The translations under genes were made by a program, and so were the position numbers. A DNA stretch of 64,000 bases from assembly GCF_001577365.1 (NCBI RefSeq), contig NZ_CP014513.1, positions 2,728,001 to 2,792,000 of the forward strand, given 5' to 3'. This document shows, piece by piece, positions 48,466 to 58,365 of the stretch (positions are counted from its first letter, which is position 1; every line of letters begins with the position of its first letter). This DNA comes from Frondihabitans sp. PAMC 28766. Its GTDB lineage: Bacteria; Actinomycetota; Actinomycetes; Actinomycetales; Microbacteriaceae. The notes beneath the pieces were generated by a model. It did no database searches, was not told the origin of the DNA, and saw only the letters and a list, made by a program, of their open reading frames with translations.

Positions 48466-50928
48466 ATGACCACGACCGACACCACAGGCGCCTCCGGCGG
48501 GTTCGACGGCGAACGCATCGAAGAGATCGATGTCTCGGCCGAGATGCAGGGGTCCTTTCTCGAGTACGCCTATTCGGTCATCTATTCGCGCGCCCTTCCC
48601 GACGCTCGTGACGGGCTGAAGCCGGTCCAGCGTCGCATCCTGTACCAGATGTCGGAGATGGGCCTCCGCCCTGACCGTGGGCACGTGAAGAGTGCCCGTG
48701 TCACCGGCGAGGTGATGGGCAAGCTCCATCCGCACGGCGACAGTGCCATCTACGACGCCCTGGTGCGCCTGGCGCAGGACTTCACGATGCGGCTGCCCAC
48801 GATCGACGGGCACGGCAACTTCGGGTCTCTCGACGACCCGCCGGCTGCCGCCCGCTACACCGAGGTGCGCCTCGCCCCGTCGGCCCTGGCGATGGTCGAG
48901 GGAATCGGCGAAGACGTCGTCGACTTCGTGCCGAACTACGACAACCAGCTGATGCAGCCGGAGGTGCTGCCGAGCGCCTTCCCCAACCTGCTGGTCAACG
49001 GCGGTTCGGGCATCGCGGTCGGGATGGCGACCAACATGGCGCCGCACAACCTCGTCGAGGTCATCGGCGCGGCCCGTCACCTCATCGACCACCCCCACGC
49101 ATCGCTCGACGACCTGATGGCCTTCGTGCCCGGGCCCGATTTGCCGACCGGAGGCACCATCGCGGGCCTCGCCGGCGTGCGCGACGCGTACGCGACCGGC
49201 CGCGGCAGCTTCAAGGTGCGCGCCCGCGTCTCGATCGAAAATCTGACGGCCCGCAAGAAGGGCCTGGTCTTCACCGAACTGCCATACATGATCGGCCCCG
49301 AGAAAGTCATCGAGCGGGTCAAAGACGGTGTGGGCAACAAGAAGCTCACCGGCATCTCCGACATCAACGACTACAGTGACCGGCACCACGGCCTGCGTCT
49401 CGTCGTCGAGATCAAGACCGGGTTCAGCCCCGAGGCCGTGCTCGAGCAGCTCTACCGGCACACCCCGCTCGAAGACGGCTTCAGTATCAACAACGTCGCG
49501 CTCGTCGACGGTCAGCCGCGCACCCTCGGCTTGAAAGAGTTGCTCGAGGTCTACGTCGCGCACCGCCTCGAGGTCGTCACGCGCCGCAGCCGTTACCGCC
49601 TGCAGAAGCGCGAAGATCGCCTGCACCTCGTGGAGGGTCTCCTGATCGCCATCGTCGACATCGACGAGGTCATCCAGGTGATCCGCACCAGCGACGACTC
49701 CGATGCAGCCAAGGGTCGCCTGCGCCAGATCTTCGACCTCTCCGACCTCCAGGCCGAGTACATCCTCGAGCTGCGACTGCGCCGCCTCACCCGCTTCAGC
49801 CGCATCGAGCTCGAGACCGAGCGCGACGAGTTGAACGCGCAGATCGCCGAGCTGCGCGAGCTGCTCGCCGACCAGAGCAAGCTGCGCGCCCTCGTGTCGA
49901 CCGAGCTCGAAGACATCGCCGAGACCTACGGCACGCCCCGCCGTACCCTGCTGACCGAGGCGGCGCCGTCGGTGGCCTCCGCGTCGAAGCGCTCGGCCCC
50001 CCTGCTCGAGGTCGCCGATGTGCCGACGCGGGTGTACCTGTCGACGACCGGTCGGATCCTGCGGGTCGACCTGGTCGACGGGGCCGGCGACGGGCCGGTG
50101 CCGCCGTCGCGACGGACGAAGCACGATGCGATCCGGTCGTCGCTGACCACCACGTCGCGAGCCGAGATCGGCGCCGTCACGAGCACGGGCCGCCTCATCC
50201 GGTTCACACCCGTCGACATACCGGCTTCTCCCCCGACGTCGGTGCAGCTCGGCGCGGGCGTGAAGATCGGCGACTATCTGGGCGTTCTCGAGAAGAACGA
50301 GCAGGTGCTGGCACTGGTGTCGCTCGACTCCGACCTGCCACTCGCCCTCGGCACGGCGCAGGGCATCGTCAAGCGCGTCACGCCCGGCGCGTGGCCGTCG
50401 AAGCCCGACTTCCCGGTGATCTCGCTTAAACCCGGCGACGCGGTGATCGGCGTCGCCCAGGGTGGCGACGAGGACGAGCTGGTGTTCGTCACGTCGACCA
50501 CGCAGCTGCTGCACTACTCGGCGTCGCTCGTGCGGCCGCAGGGGCCGGCCGGCGGCGGTGTCGCGGGCGTCTCGCTCGCGGCCGGGGCGACGGCGATCTT
50601 CTTCGGGGCCGTGGCGACGGGGTCGGACGCCGTCGTCGCGACCATCTCGACGTCGTCTGCGACCATCGCCGGTGCTGATCCTGGTCGCGTGAAGGTGTCG
50701 GCGTTCGCCGACTACCCGGGCAAGGGGCGTGCCACCGGCGGTGTCCGGGCACACGCGCTGCTCAAGGGCGAAGACGCGCTCTCGATCGCGTGGGTCGGCG
50801 TCGCGCCGCCCCTCGCCGTCGCAGCCGACGGCGGAGTGCGCCAGCTGCCCGCGACGCTCGCCCGCCGTGACGCGTCGGGCACGCCGCTCGACACCGTGGT
50901 CGGTTCGATCGGTGGCGCTGTCTCCTAG
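48466..50928 (+). CDS. parC: DNA topoisomerase IV subunit A (GyrA/ParC family)
   Basis: An 820-aa type IIA topoisomerase subunit that decatenates chromosomes. The quinolone-resistance region with [10 protein letters not shown] is at about 88-97 and the catalytic Tyr131 is in ARYTEVRL. The C-terminal beta-pinwheel lacks a clear GyrA box (QRRGGKG); only a degenerate [12 protein letters not shown] is seen, which together with the nearby parE and sigA favours topoisomerase IV over gyrase. It is transcribed alone, tail to tail with the acyl-CoA dehydrogenase gene. Confidence 0.9.
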   Translation: MTTTDTTGASGGFDGERIEEIDVSAEMQGSFLEYAYSVIYSRALPDARDGLKPVQRRILYQMSEMGLRPDRGHVKSARVTGEVMGKLHPHGDSAIYDALVRLAQDFTMRLPTIDGHGNFGSLDDPPAAARYTEVRLAPSALAMVEGIGEDVVDFVPNYDNQLMQPEVLPSAFPNLLVNGGSGIAVGMATNMAPHNLVEVIGAARHLIDHPHASLDDLMAFVPGPDLPTGGTIAGLAGVRDAYATGRGSFKVRARVSIENLTARKKGLVFTELPYMIGPEKVIERVKDGVGNKKLTGISDINDYSDRHHGLRLVVEIKTGFSPEAVLEQLYRHTPLEDGFSINNVALVDGQPRTLGLKELLEVYVAHRLEVVTRRSRYRLQKREDRLHLVEGLLIAIVDIDEVIQVIRTSDDSDAAKGRLRQIFDLSDLQAEYILELRLRRLTRFSRIELETERDELNAQIAELRELLADQSKLRALVSTELEDIAETYGTPRRTLLTEAAPSVASASKRSAPLLEVADVPTRVYLSTTGRILRVDLVDGAGDGPVPPSRRTKHDAIRSSLTTTSRAEIGAVTSTGRLIRFTPVDIPASPPTSVQLGAGVKIGDYLGVLEKNEQVLALVSLDSDLPLALGTAQGIVKRVTPGAWPSKPDFPVISLKPGDAVIGVAQGGDEDELVFVTSTTQLLHYSASLVRPQGPAGGGVAGVSLAAGATAIFFGAVATGSDAVVATISTSSATIAGADPGRVKVSAFADYPGKGRATGGVRAHALLKGEDALSIAWVGVAPPLAVAADGGVRQLPATLARRDASGTPLDTVVGSIGGAVS

Positions 50929-50935
50929 CTGTCCG

Positions 50936-51003
50936 CTGAACTCCGTCGACCGGCACGTGATCTAGCCCGCGGGCTGGATCGCGCGCCGGTCGCAGGAGTT
51001 CAG
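50936..51003. repeat. nested palindrome at the parC/acyl-CoA dehydrogenase junction
   Basis: Four concentric stems: CTGAACTCC/GGAGTTCAG, CGACCGGC/GCCGGTCG, GATC/GATC, and the central perfect palindrome AGCCCGCGGGCT. It fills the gap between the two convergent genes and would fold into one long hairpin on either strand, so a bidirectional terminator is likely. Confidence 0.85.
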
Positions 51004-51010
51004 GGCCGGG

Positions 51011-52147
51011 CTAGAGGCCGAGCCCGCGCGCCACGATCTCGCGTTGCACCTCGTTAGCGCCGCCGTAGATCGTCGGCGCTATCGCCGTGCGCAGCTGCTG
51101 TTCCATACCCCACTCCGACCCGAAGCCGTAGCCGCCCATCAGCTGGACCGCCTCGAGCGTCGTCTTCTTGAACGTCTCGGAGCCCTTGAGCTTGGCCATC
51201 GACGCCTCGGTGTTGAGCGCGTCTTCGTCGCCCTCGTCGATGCGCTCGGCCACGTCGTAGACGAACGAGCGCAGCACGGCGATCTCGGTGGCGACGTCGG
51301 CGATGCGGTGCGCGACGGCCTGCTTTTTCGATAGTGGCTTGCCGAACTGCACGCGCGTGATCACGTGCGCAATCAACTGGTCGAGGGCCCGCTGCGACGC
51401 CCCCACGCACATCGCCGCGATGATGACCCGCTCGATGGCGAGGCCGCGGCTGATGTGCCGCCACGCCTCGCCCACCTCGCCGACCACGGCCGACGCCGGA
51501 ACCCGCACGTCGGTGAATACGATGTCGTTGACCATCGGCGCACCCATAGTGCGGATCGGCAGGATCTCGACGCCCGGGGCGTCGGCCGACACCATGAGCA
51601 GCGTCAGCCCGTCGTGTCGCACGCCCGAGGCATCGGTGCGCGTGAGGACCAGCAGGTGCGAGGCCAGATGGGCGAACGAGATCCAGGTCTTCCGGCCGGT
51701 GATCACGTAGTCGTCGGCGTCGAGGCGCGCCGAGGTCGTGGCGCTGGCCAGGTCGGATCCTGCCTCGGGCTCGGTGAACGAGATGGACTCGGCGTGGCCG
51801 CCGCGAAGGGAGGCCACGATCGTCTGGCGCTGAGCTTCGTCGCCCCACTTGAGGTAGGACTGTGCCGCGGTGAGAGCGGTCGAGTAGGCCATGAGCGGCA
51901 CGCCGGTGCGGGCGGTCTCTTCGAGCAGGAGGCACTCTTCGACGAAGGTGCGGCCGCGCCCGCCGTCGGCGGCCGGCAGCGACACGCCGAGCAGGTCGCG
52001 CTCGGCGAACGCGGCTGCGGCCTCGGGCGAGTGCAGCAGCGTGTCGTCGGCCGTGAGTCGGCGTCGGGTGGCCTCGTCGGGCACGAGCTCGGCGCACAGC
52101 GCGCGCACTGCGTCGCGGTACTCGGTCTGGCTGGTGGTCAGCCGCAT
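51011..52147 (-). CDS. acyl-CoA dehydrogenase
   Basis: A 378-aa flavoenzyme of the acyl-CoA dehydrogenase family that introduces the alpha-beta double bond in acyl-CoA chains. The FAD/substrate segment SISFTEPEAGSDLAS, the VQFGKPLSKKQAV segment and the C-terminal QLMGGYGFGSEWGMEQQ and APTIYGGANEVQREIVARGL stretches are present. In the place of the YEG-type catalytic loop it reads YGG, so the base may come from another position as in some subfamilies. Chain-length preference cannot be told. Confidence 0.93.
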   Translation of the reverse strand: MRLTTSQTEYRDAVRALCAELVPDEATRRRLTADDTLLHSPEAAAAFAERDLLGVSLPAADGGRGRTFVEECLLLEETARTGVPLMAYSTALTAAQSYLKWGDEAQRQTIVASLRGGHAESISFTEPEAGSDLASATTSARLDADDYVITGRKTWISFAHLASHLLVLTRTDASGVRHDGLTLLMVSADAPGVEILPIRTMGAPMVNDIVFTDVRVPASAVVGEVGEAWRHISRGLAIERVIIAAMCVGASQRALDQLIAHVITRVQFGKPLSKKQAVAHRIADVATEIAVLRSFVYDVAERIDEGDEDALNTEASMAKLKGSETFKKTTLEAVQLMGGYGFGSEWGMEQQLRTAIAPTIYGGANEVQREIVARGLGL

Positions 52148-52178
52148 CGTCGCTCCCGTCGTTCCGGATGGTCTCGGT

Positions 52179-52265
52179 CCCCTGCCTTTCTACCTATAGG
52201 CAAGCCATTCGCGCACAGAAACATCACTGCGCGAAGGCCCCACCTATAGGTGAAACGGGAGGGGG
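52179..52265. repeat. ACCTATAGGT-type palindromic element, copy 3
   Basis: Between parE and the acyl-CoA dehydrogenase gene. TACCTATAGG at 52191 and ACCTATAGGT at 52242 flank an inner stem TTCGCGC/GCGCGAA (52208 and 52229). The outer arms (CCTTTC on the left, AAACGGGAGGGG on the right) resemble those of copy 1. It ends two bases before the parE stop codon. Confidence 0.82.
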
Positions 52266-52267
52266 GG

Positions 52268-54388
52268 TCAGGTGTCGATGCGCTCGCGCGTGAGGCCCTC
52301 GGCGCCGTCGATGATGAAGTCCTTACGGGGCGCGACGTCATTGCCCATCAACAGCTCGAACACTCGGCCCGCGTTTTCGGCGTCCTCGACCTTGACGCGG
52401 CGCAGGAGGCGACCCGAGCGGTCCATCGTCGTGGTGGCCAACTGCTCGGCATCCATCTCGCCGAGGCCCTTGTAGCGCTGGATCGGATCCTGGTAGCGCT
52501 TGTTCGATTTGCGAAGACCGGCGAGCACCGATTGGAGCTCCTGCTCGGAGTACGTGTAGATCGTCTCGTTCGGCTTCGACCCCGGGTTCATCACGACGAC
52601 GCGGTGCAGCGGCGGCACGGCGGCGAACACTCGACCGGCCTCGATCATGGGCCGCATGTAGCGGAAGAACAGCGTCAGCAGCAGCGTGCGGATGTGTGCA
52701 CCGTCGACGTCGGCGTCGCTCATGACGATGACCTTGCCGTACCGCGCCTGCGACAGGTCGAACGACCGCCCCGAGCCCGCGCCGATCACCTGGATGATCG
52801 CGGCGCACTCGAGGTTCGAGAGCATGTCGCTCACCGACGCCTTCTGCACGTTGAGGATCTTGCCGCGGATCGGCAGCAGCGCCTGGTACTCGCTCGAGCG
52901 AGCCGCGCGCGCCGTTCCGAGCGCCGAGTCGCCCTCGACGATGAAGAGCTCGGTGGAGTCGACGTCGTTCGAGCGGCAGTCGACCAGCTTCGCCGGCAGC
53001 GACGACGACTCGAGAGCGTTCTTGCGCCGCTGGGTCTCTTTGTGGGCGCGAGCGGCGATACGCGACTTCATCTCGGCGACGATCTTGTCGAGCACGGCGG
53101 CCGACTGCGTCTTGTCGTCGCGCTTGGGCGAGGCGTAGATCGCCTTCATCGCATCGGCGACGGCGTTCGAGACGATGGCGCGCACGGCCGGGGTGCCGAG
53201 CACCTCCTTCGTCTGGCCCTCGAACTGCGGCTCGGGCAGACGCACGGTCAACACGGCGGTGAGACCGGCCATGATGTCGTCTTTCTCGAGCTTGTCGTTA
53301 CCGACCTTGAGGCGACGGGCGTTCGCGTCGACCTGCGCCTTCAAGAACTTGAGCAGGCCCGCGTCGAATCCGGCCTGATGCGACCCGCCCTTGGGTGTGG
53401 CGATGATGTTGACGAAGCTGCGGGTGACCGTCTCGTAGCCCTCGCCCCAGCGCAGCGCGATGTCGACCTCGCACTCGCGCTTCACATCGGTCGACACCAT
53501 GTGGCCCTTGTCGTCGAGCACGGGCACGGTCTCGGTGTAGTGCCCGGTGCCCTGCAGACGCCAGGTGTCGGTGACGGGGCGGTCGGGTGCGAGGTGGTCG
53601 ACGAACTCCGAGATGCCGCCCTCGTATTCGAAGACGCTTTCGACCGGCCGGCCGTCCGGGGTGCCCGCCAGTGTGACGGGCCGCTCGTCGCGGATCCTGA
53701 TGGTCAGACCCGGCACGAGAAAGGCGGTCTGCTGCGCGCGCGAGATCAGGTCGTCGGTCGAGAAGGCGGCACCCTTGGTGAAGATCTGCCGGTCGGCCCA
53801 GTAGCGCACGCGCGTGCCGGTCTTGCCTTTGGCGACCTTGCCCGTGACCTTCAGGACGCTGCCGTTCTCGAACGGAGAGAAGGGCGCGTCAGGATGCGGG
53901 TCGCTCGCATCGACATCGGCGAAGGTGCCGGGCTCGCCGCGGTGGAACGACATCGAATGAGTCTTCCCGCCTCGGTCGACCGACACGTCGAGGCGCTCGG
54001 AGAGAGCGTTGACGACGCTCGCGCCGACACCGTGGAGGCCTCCCGACGCCGCGTACGAGCCGCCGCCGAACTTGCCGCCGGCGTGCAGCTTCGTGAAGAC
54101 GACCTCGACACCGGTGAGGCCGGTCTTCGGCTCGATGTCGACCGGGATGCCGCGGGCGGTGTCGCGCACCTCGACGCTGTCGTCGGGGTGCAGGATCACG
54201 TCGATGCTGGCTCCGAACCCGCCCAGGGCCTCGTCGACGGCGTTGTCGATGATCTCCCAGAGGCAGTGCATCAGACCGCGCGAGTCGGTCGAGCCGATGT
54301 ACATGCCGGGGCGCTTCCGAACCGCCTCGAGACCTTCGAGCACGGAGAGGTGCCGCGCGCTGTACGTGTCGGTCGAGGTCGTGGTCAC
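52268..54388 (-). CDS. parE: DNA topoisomerase IV subunit B (GyrB/ParE family)
   Basis: A 706-aa ATPase subunit. The GHKL ATP-binding motifs are EIIDNAVDEALGG near 45-57 and GGLHGVG at 116-122; the TOPRIM domain has EGDSALG and DADVDGAHI; the C-terminus carries RYKGLGEMDAEQL. The GTG start has GAAGGAGA upstream; an open stretch of 58 codons further upstream is not conserved. Together with parC it forms topoisomerase IV; proximity to sigA is usual in actinobacteria. Confidence 0.93.
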   Translation of the reverse strand: MTTTSTDTYSARHLSVLEGLEAVRKRPGMYIGSTDSRGLMHCLWEIIDNAVDEALGGFGASIDVILHPDDSVEVRDTARGIPVDIEPKTGLTGVEVVFTKLHAGGKFGGGSYAASGGLHGVGASVVNALSERLDVSVDRGGKTHSMSFHRGEPGTFADVDASDPHPDAPFSPFENGSVLKVTGKVAKGKTGTRVRYWADRQIFTKGAAFSTDDLISRAQQTAFLVPGLTIRIRDERPVTLAGTPDGRPVESVFEYEGGISEFVDHLAPDRPVTDTWRLQGTGHYTETVPVLDDKGHMVSTDVKRECEVDIALRWGEGYETVTRSFVNIIATPKGGSHQAGFDAGLLKFLKAQVDANARRLKVGNDKLEKDDIMAGLTAVLTVRLPEPQFEGQTKEVLGTPAVRAIVSNAVADAMKAIYASPKRDDKTQSAAVLDKIVAEMKSRIAARAHKETQRRKNALESSSLPAKLVDCRSNDVDSTELFIVEGDSALGTARAARSSEYQALLPIRGKILNVQKASVSDMLSNLECAAIIQVIGAGSGRSFDLSQARYGKVIVMSDADVDGAHIRTLLLTLFFRYMRPMIEAGRVFAAVPPLHRVVVMNPGSKPNETIYTYSEQELQSVLAGLRKSNKRYQDPIQRYKGLGEMDAEQLATTTMDRSGRLLRRVKVEDAENAGRVFELLMGNDVAPRKDFIIDGAEGLTRERIDT

Positions 54389-54629
54389 GGGTCTCCTTCG
54401 GTGCTGCCGCCTGCTGCCCCGGGAATGCACGAGCGCACGCGTGCGTTCAAGAATACGGGCGCCACCGCAACCTTCGGCGCCCGACACCCCTGCGTGACTC
54501 GCCCCTGCTCTGGGGGTGAACGAATCTCTTCGCGAACAGCGAAATCCAGCGAAATGTCGCACGATCGAAACAGCGCTGTGTTTTGATGAGTGTCACGTAC
54601 CCGCGCACCACCGTTTGGAGGAGCATCCA

Positions 54630-54857
54630 ATGACTCAGATGGCCACCGACCACAACGCCGTCGACGAGCTCGGCTCCCGGTACCAGTTGTCTGCAGCAGA
54701 CCGCTGCGACTCCTGCGGAGCCCAGGCATACATCCGAGCCACCATGGCCTCGGGTGAACTCCTCTTCTGCGCCCACCACGGCGCGAAGTTCAAGGAGAAG
54801 CTGCAGCCCAACGCCATCGAATGGCTGGACGAGACTGCCAAGCTCAGCGCCCACTAA
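54630..54857 (+). CDS. small zinc-binding protein (DUF7455-like)
   Basis: A 75-aa protein with C26-x2-C29 (CDSCG) and a C47-x2-H50 pair in FCAHHG, giving a probable single zinc site. Small proteins of this kind next to the principal sigma factor gene are conserved in actinobacteria; the function is unknown. The ATG is preceded by GGAGGAG. The 241-base region upstream, shared with parE, is less GC-rich and contains three GCGAA words (54532, 54539, 54549) of unknown meaning. Confidence 0.88.
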   Translation: MTQMATDHNAVDELGSRYQLSAADRCDSCGAQAYIRATMASGELLFCAHHGAKFKEKLQPNAIEWLDETAKLSAH

Positions 54858-54875
54858 GCGCCTAGAGACCTACGA

Positions 54876-54913
54876 AGAAGGCCCGCTCCCCTCACCCGGG
54901 GTGCGGGCCTTCT
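54876..54913. terminator. bidirectional terminator hairpin
   Basis: An 11-bp perfect stem AGAAGGCCCGC/GCGGGCCTTCT with a 16-nt loop lies between the convergent ends of the small zinc-protein gene and the GatD-like gene. Confidence 0.8.
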
Positions 54914-54946
54914 GCCTGTCCGGCTCTCGAGGCGGGCACGCCTGGG

Positions 54947-55702
54947 CTACATGGCCTTGAAGACGTGCTCCAGGTTGGCGGCGATGACCTTGCGCGCCTT
55001 CGCGGCGAACTCGTCGAGCTTCGCGTGTGTGTCGTTGGTCGTGAACTCGGCGCCGTTGCGTGCGAGAGCCGCGGCCAGGACACGATCGGTCAGCGCGGGG
55101 TTGAGCGGCAGAGCCGGGCCCTTGAGCTGCGTGCCGAACGACGCGCCGCGCACGATGCCCTCCGTGCCGTCTCCGTTGCCCCCGCCGCTCGTGACGCGGC
55201 CGAACGGCCGAGCGCCCGCCGCGAGCTCGAACCGGGTGGCGTGGTCTTCGAACCCCAATAGCGTGAGGTCCGCCTCGCCGTAGGTGGTCTCGACCTGGAA
55301 GTAGTTAGCGCGGCGCTTGGCTCCGCGGTGCGCAGCAGCATCGAAGAAGCCGAGCCCCACGAGGTCGGCGCCTTCGCCCGAGATGCCGTTCGAGAGGATC
55401 TCCATGCCGCCGCCGATCGCGACGACGGGCACGCCGGCGTCGGCCCAGTCGGACAACAGCGGGGCGAACCGCAGGATGTCAGGGTGCAGCGCCCGCAGCG
55501 TCGACAGCGGCCCGGATCCGACCACGACGACATCGGCCGAGGCGGGCAGCGCGTCACCGACGCGGTGCTCGGCCACGGTCACGGTGACATTGGCTCGACG
55601 CGCACGCTCGGCCAGCGTGACGACGTTGCCGCCGTCACCCGAGACGCCGAGCTCGGCGGGGTACAGCTGCAGGATCGACAGGGATGGTGCGGTGGAGGCC
55701 AT
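54947..55702 (-). CDS. GatD-like amidotransferase fold protein without catalytic residues
   Basis: A 251-aa protein that aligns along its length with the glutaminase GatD, partner of MurT in amidation of lipid II D-glutamate: ILQLYPAELGVSGDGGNVVTL at the start, then LVGLGFFDAAAHR, LLGFEDHATRF and GTQLKGPALPLNP. The nucleophile elbow, CGG in GatD, reads AIGGGMEIL here (Gly97), and the catalytic His position in GTxLHGP is Lys194. The protein has no cysteine at all, so it cannot be a Cys-type glutaminase. The start overlaps the MurT-like stop (ATGA). A structural or amino-acid-binding role is inferred. Confidence 0.88.
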   Translation of the reverse strand: MASTAPSLSILQLYPAELGVSGDGGNVVTLAERARRANVTVTVAEHRVGDALPASADVVVVGSGPLSTLRALHPDILRFAPLLSDWADAGVPVVAIGGGMEILSNGISGEGADLVGLGFFDAAAHRGAKRRANYFQVETTYGEADLTLLGFEDHATRFELAAGARPFGRVTSGGGNGDGTEGIVRGASFGTQLKGPALPLNPALTDRVLAAALARNGAEFTTNDTHAKLDEFAAKARKVIAANLEHVFKAM

Positions 55703-57009
55703 CAGGCGCGCTTCTCCAGGTCGGGATAACCGAGCATCTTGCGCGCGATCATCATCTGCTCGTAGTTGACGATGAAGTTCTTCGTCTTGGTGGAGGGGGC
55801 AGGCAGCGCCTTCATCAGCTCGATGGCCTTCTCGATGTCGGGCTCGACAGTCGTGATCGGGATGCCGGCGTGTTCGAGTCGCAGGGCGATCTGCCAGGCC
55901 TTCGCCCCCGAGACCACGTCGACGTGGTCGAGTGACGAGAAGTCGACGTCGTAGATCCACGAGATGTCGGGCGTGCCCTCATCGATCGCAAGCAGCACCT
56001 GCTCAGGCACGCTCTGCAGTGCGTCGAGGTTCAGCTGAAGGCTCGCGGCGTTCTTGAACATGACGAACTCGGCCTCGTCAGAGCCGATCTTGAGTCGCTC
56101 GCCGCGCCCGTAGGCGGGCTTCATCGCGGCGAACGCCCCCACGGCTCGGTCGAGGCGGAACTCGGAGCCGAGCGAGACGCGAGCCGTCTGGATCGCGGCG
56201 GCGGCGTCGACCGCGTAATGCAGACCGCGGGCGGGAAGGCGCACGTCGAGGCTCTCGCCCGACGATCCGGCAGTGCCGCCGAGAGCGATCGTGGCACCGT
56301 CGGCGGTGAGGGCAGTCACCTCGGAGTCGGCCGAGAAGTCGGCGGCGGCGACGCCGTCTTCGGTACGGCCGAAGTCGCTGGCGTTCTGCAGGCCGTGCGG
56401 GGCCGCCGTGACGAGCGCGGCGGAGGCTCCGAAGCGGGTGGTCACCTGCGTCACCGGGGTGGACAGCGCAGTCTGCGATTCGTAGCGACCCAGGTAGTCG
56501 TCGTCGCGGTTGGTGACGACATTGGTCGTGGCAGTCGCAGCCGTGTCGGTCATCATGTCGGCGACGCGCGAGGTCTCGTAGAAGCGGTAGAGCTGGTCGA
56601 CCTGCACGTTGAGCATGAGGACGGTCGACGGGTGCAGGTGCCCGGAGAGCTCGACGGCGAACGCCTCGTCGACCTCGAGCACGCCCACGTCGGCCTTGAG
56701 CTTGCCGAACAGGCTGACTTCGGAGAGCAGTGCCGAGGCGATGCCCTGTGGGAGGTTCGCACCCGTCGGGTTCGTGAAGACCCGGAGGCCGTGTGACCGC
56801 ATGATGTCGGACAGCATGTGCGTCGTCGTCGACTTGCCGTTCGAGCCGAGCACGAAGAGCACGCCGCGGTCGAACTGCTGCGTGACGTCGGTGAGGAACG
56901 TCGGCAGAAGCTTCAGGACGAGGTAGCCGGGGTACGCCGACCCACCCCCTCGGGCTCTTGCGAGAACGCGGGCGAGACGCCCGAGGAGGATGGGGAAGAA
57001 GTACTTCAA
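55702..57009 (-). CDS. MurT-like Mur ligase family protein lacking the zinc ribbon
   Basis: A 435-aa Mur-ligase fold protein. The P-loop GSNGKST is at 55-61, followed by LEVDEAFAVEL, NVQVDQLYRFYE, and the C-terminal SWIYDVDFS element shared with MurT. MurT amidates the alpha-carboxyl of D-Glu in lipid II using ammonia from GatD. This copy contains no cysteine, hence no Cys4 zinc ribbon, and the NFFRDQMDRFGE-type motif is altered. The start is TTG with AAGGA five bases upstream. ATP-dependent activation of the D-Glu alpha-carboxyl is still plausible. Confidence 0.9.
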   Translation of the reverse strand: MKYFFPILLGRLARVLARARGGGSAYPGYLVLKLLPTFLTDVTQQFDRGVLFVLGSNGKSTTTHMLSDIMRSHGLRVFTNPTGANLPQGIASALLSEVSLFGKLKADVGVLEVDEAFAVELSGHLHPSTVLMLNVQVDQLYRFYETSRVADMMTDTAATATTNVVTNRDDDYLGRYESQTALSTPVTQVTTRFGASAALVTAAPHGLQNASDFGRTEDGVAAADFSADSEVTALTADGATIALGGTAGSSGESLDVRLPARGLHYAVDAAAAIQTARVSLGSEFRLDRAVGAFAAMKPAYGRGERLKIGSDEAEFVMFKNAASLQLNLDALQSVPEQVLLAIDEGTPDISWIYDVDFSSLDHVDVVSGAKAWQIALRLEHAGIPITTVEPDIEKAIELMKALPAPSTKTKNFIVNYEQMMIARKMLGYPDLEKRA

Positions 57010-57054
57010 GTCGGTCCTTGTGTCGTCGACGTCGGCGGCTGGGCTGCTGGAGGC

Positions 57055-58365
57055 TTACTCCAGATAGTCGCGAAGCGACTGCGACCGCGACGGGTGGCGC
57101 AGCTTGGCCATCGTCTTCGACTCGATCTGGCGGATGCGCTCACGCGTCACACCGAAGGTGTCGCCGATCTGGTCGAGCGTCTTCGGCATGCCGTCGCCGA
57201 GACCGAAGCGCATGCGGATCACGCCTGCCTCGCGCTCGGAGAGGCTGTCGAGCAGCGATTCGAGCTGCTTCTGCAGCATCGTGAAGCCGACCGCGTCGGC
57301 CGGGACGACCGCCTCGGTGTCTTCGATCAGGTCGCCGAACTCGCTGTCGCCGTCTTCACCCAGCGGGGTGTGAAGAGAGATGGGCTCGCGGCCGTACTTC
57401 TGCACCTCGACGACCTTCTCGGGCGTCATGTCGAGCTCGCGCGAGAGCTCTTCGGGGGTGGGCTCGCGACCGAGGTCTTGCAGCATCTGGCGCTGCACGC
57501 GGGCCAGCTTGTTGATGACCTCGACCATGTGCACCGGGATGCGGATGGTGCGTGCCTGATCGGCCATGGCACGGGTGATCGCCTGACGGATCCACCACGT
57601 GGCGTAGGTCGAGAACTTGAAGCCCTTGGTGTAGTCGAACTTCTCGACTGCACGGATCAGACCCAGGTTGCCCTCTTGGATGAGGTCGAGGAACTGCATG
57701 CCGCGGCCCGTGTAGCGCTTGGCGAGGCTGACGACGAGGCGGAGGTTCGCGCCCAGCAGGTGGCTCTTGGCACGCTGTCCGTCGCGCGAGACCCACCGCA
57801 GTTCGCGCTCGAGCTCTTTGGAGAGCCCGGTCGAGTTCTGCAGCTTGTCTTCGGCGAACAGGCCCGCCTCGATGCGCATGGCGAGCTCGACCTCTTCGGC
57901 CGCGTTGAGCAGCGCGACCTTTCCGATCTGCTTGAGGTAGTCCTTGACCGGGTCGGCGGTGGCGCCGGTGATGGTGGAGGAGTAGACCGGCACCTCGTCG
58001 TCGTCGTCCTGCGAGATGACGAGGGCGCCCGTGGGCAGCACCTCGTCTGCCGCCTTGACGGCCTCGCCCTCGGAGTCGTCGGTGTCGGTCGCCTCGGCGT
58101 CGGGGGTCTCGACGGCGTCGTCGGTCTCGACTTCGGCGGTGTCGGCCACGGCGTCGTCGTCTTCGTCGTCAGCGGAGGCCTTCGCCGACTTCTTGGCCTT
58201 GGCGGGCGACGCCTTGGCCGTGCCGGCGGCGGCCTTTTTGGCCGGCGCTGCCTTGGCAGGAGCCTTCTTAGCGGGCGCCTTCTTGACGGCCGTCGCCGTG
58301 GCGGCGGTCTCGTCGACGGTGTCGTCGTTCGTCGTGAGGTCTGCGGTCTTGGTGCGAGTAGCCAT
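57055..58365 (-). CDS. sigA: principal RNA polymerase sigma factor (RpoD/HrdB/SigA)
   Basis: A 436-aa sigma-70 factor. The first 125 residues are a Lys/Ala- then Asp/Glu-rich extension. Region 1.2 begins [11 protein letters not shown] near 135; region 2 has [20 protein letters not shown] and [12 protein letters not shown]; region 4 has the [20 protein letters not shown] helix-turn-helix and ends [15 protein letters not shown]. It directs transcription of housekeeping genes. The ATG is preceded by AAAGGTG. The MurT-like gene follows after 45 bases, so it may be transcribed with sigA. Confidence 0.98.
   Translation of the reverse strand: MATRTKTADLTTNDDTVDETAATATAVKKAPAKKAPAKAAPAKKAAAGTAKASPAKAKKSAKASADDEDDDAVADTAEVETDDAVETPDAEATDTDDSEGEAVKAADEVLPTGALVISQDDDDEVPVYSSTITGATADPVKDYLKQIGKVALLNAAEEVELAMRIEAGLFAEDKLQNSTGLSKELERELRWVSRDGQRAKSHLLGANLRLVVSLAKRYTGRGMQFLDLIQEGNLGLIRAVEKFDYTKGFKFSTYATWWIRQAITRAMADQARTIRIPVHMVEVINKLARVQRQMLQDLGREPTPEELSRELDMTPEKVVEVQKYGREPISLHTPLGEDGDSEFGDLIEDTEAVVPADAVGFTMLQKQLESLLDSLSEREAGVIRMRFGLGDGMPKTLDQIGDTFGVTRERIRQIESKTMAKLRHPSRSQSLRDYLE

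Noticed and set aside
54532..54554. Three GCGAA words before the small zinc-protein gene as a ClgR box
   Set aside because: The ClgR site is an inverted GTTCGC/GCGAAC arrangement; these are direct copies with uneven spacing.
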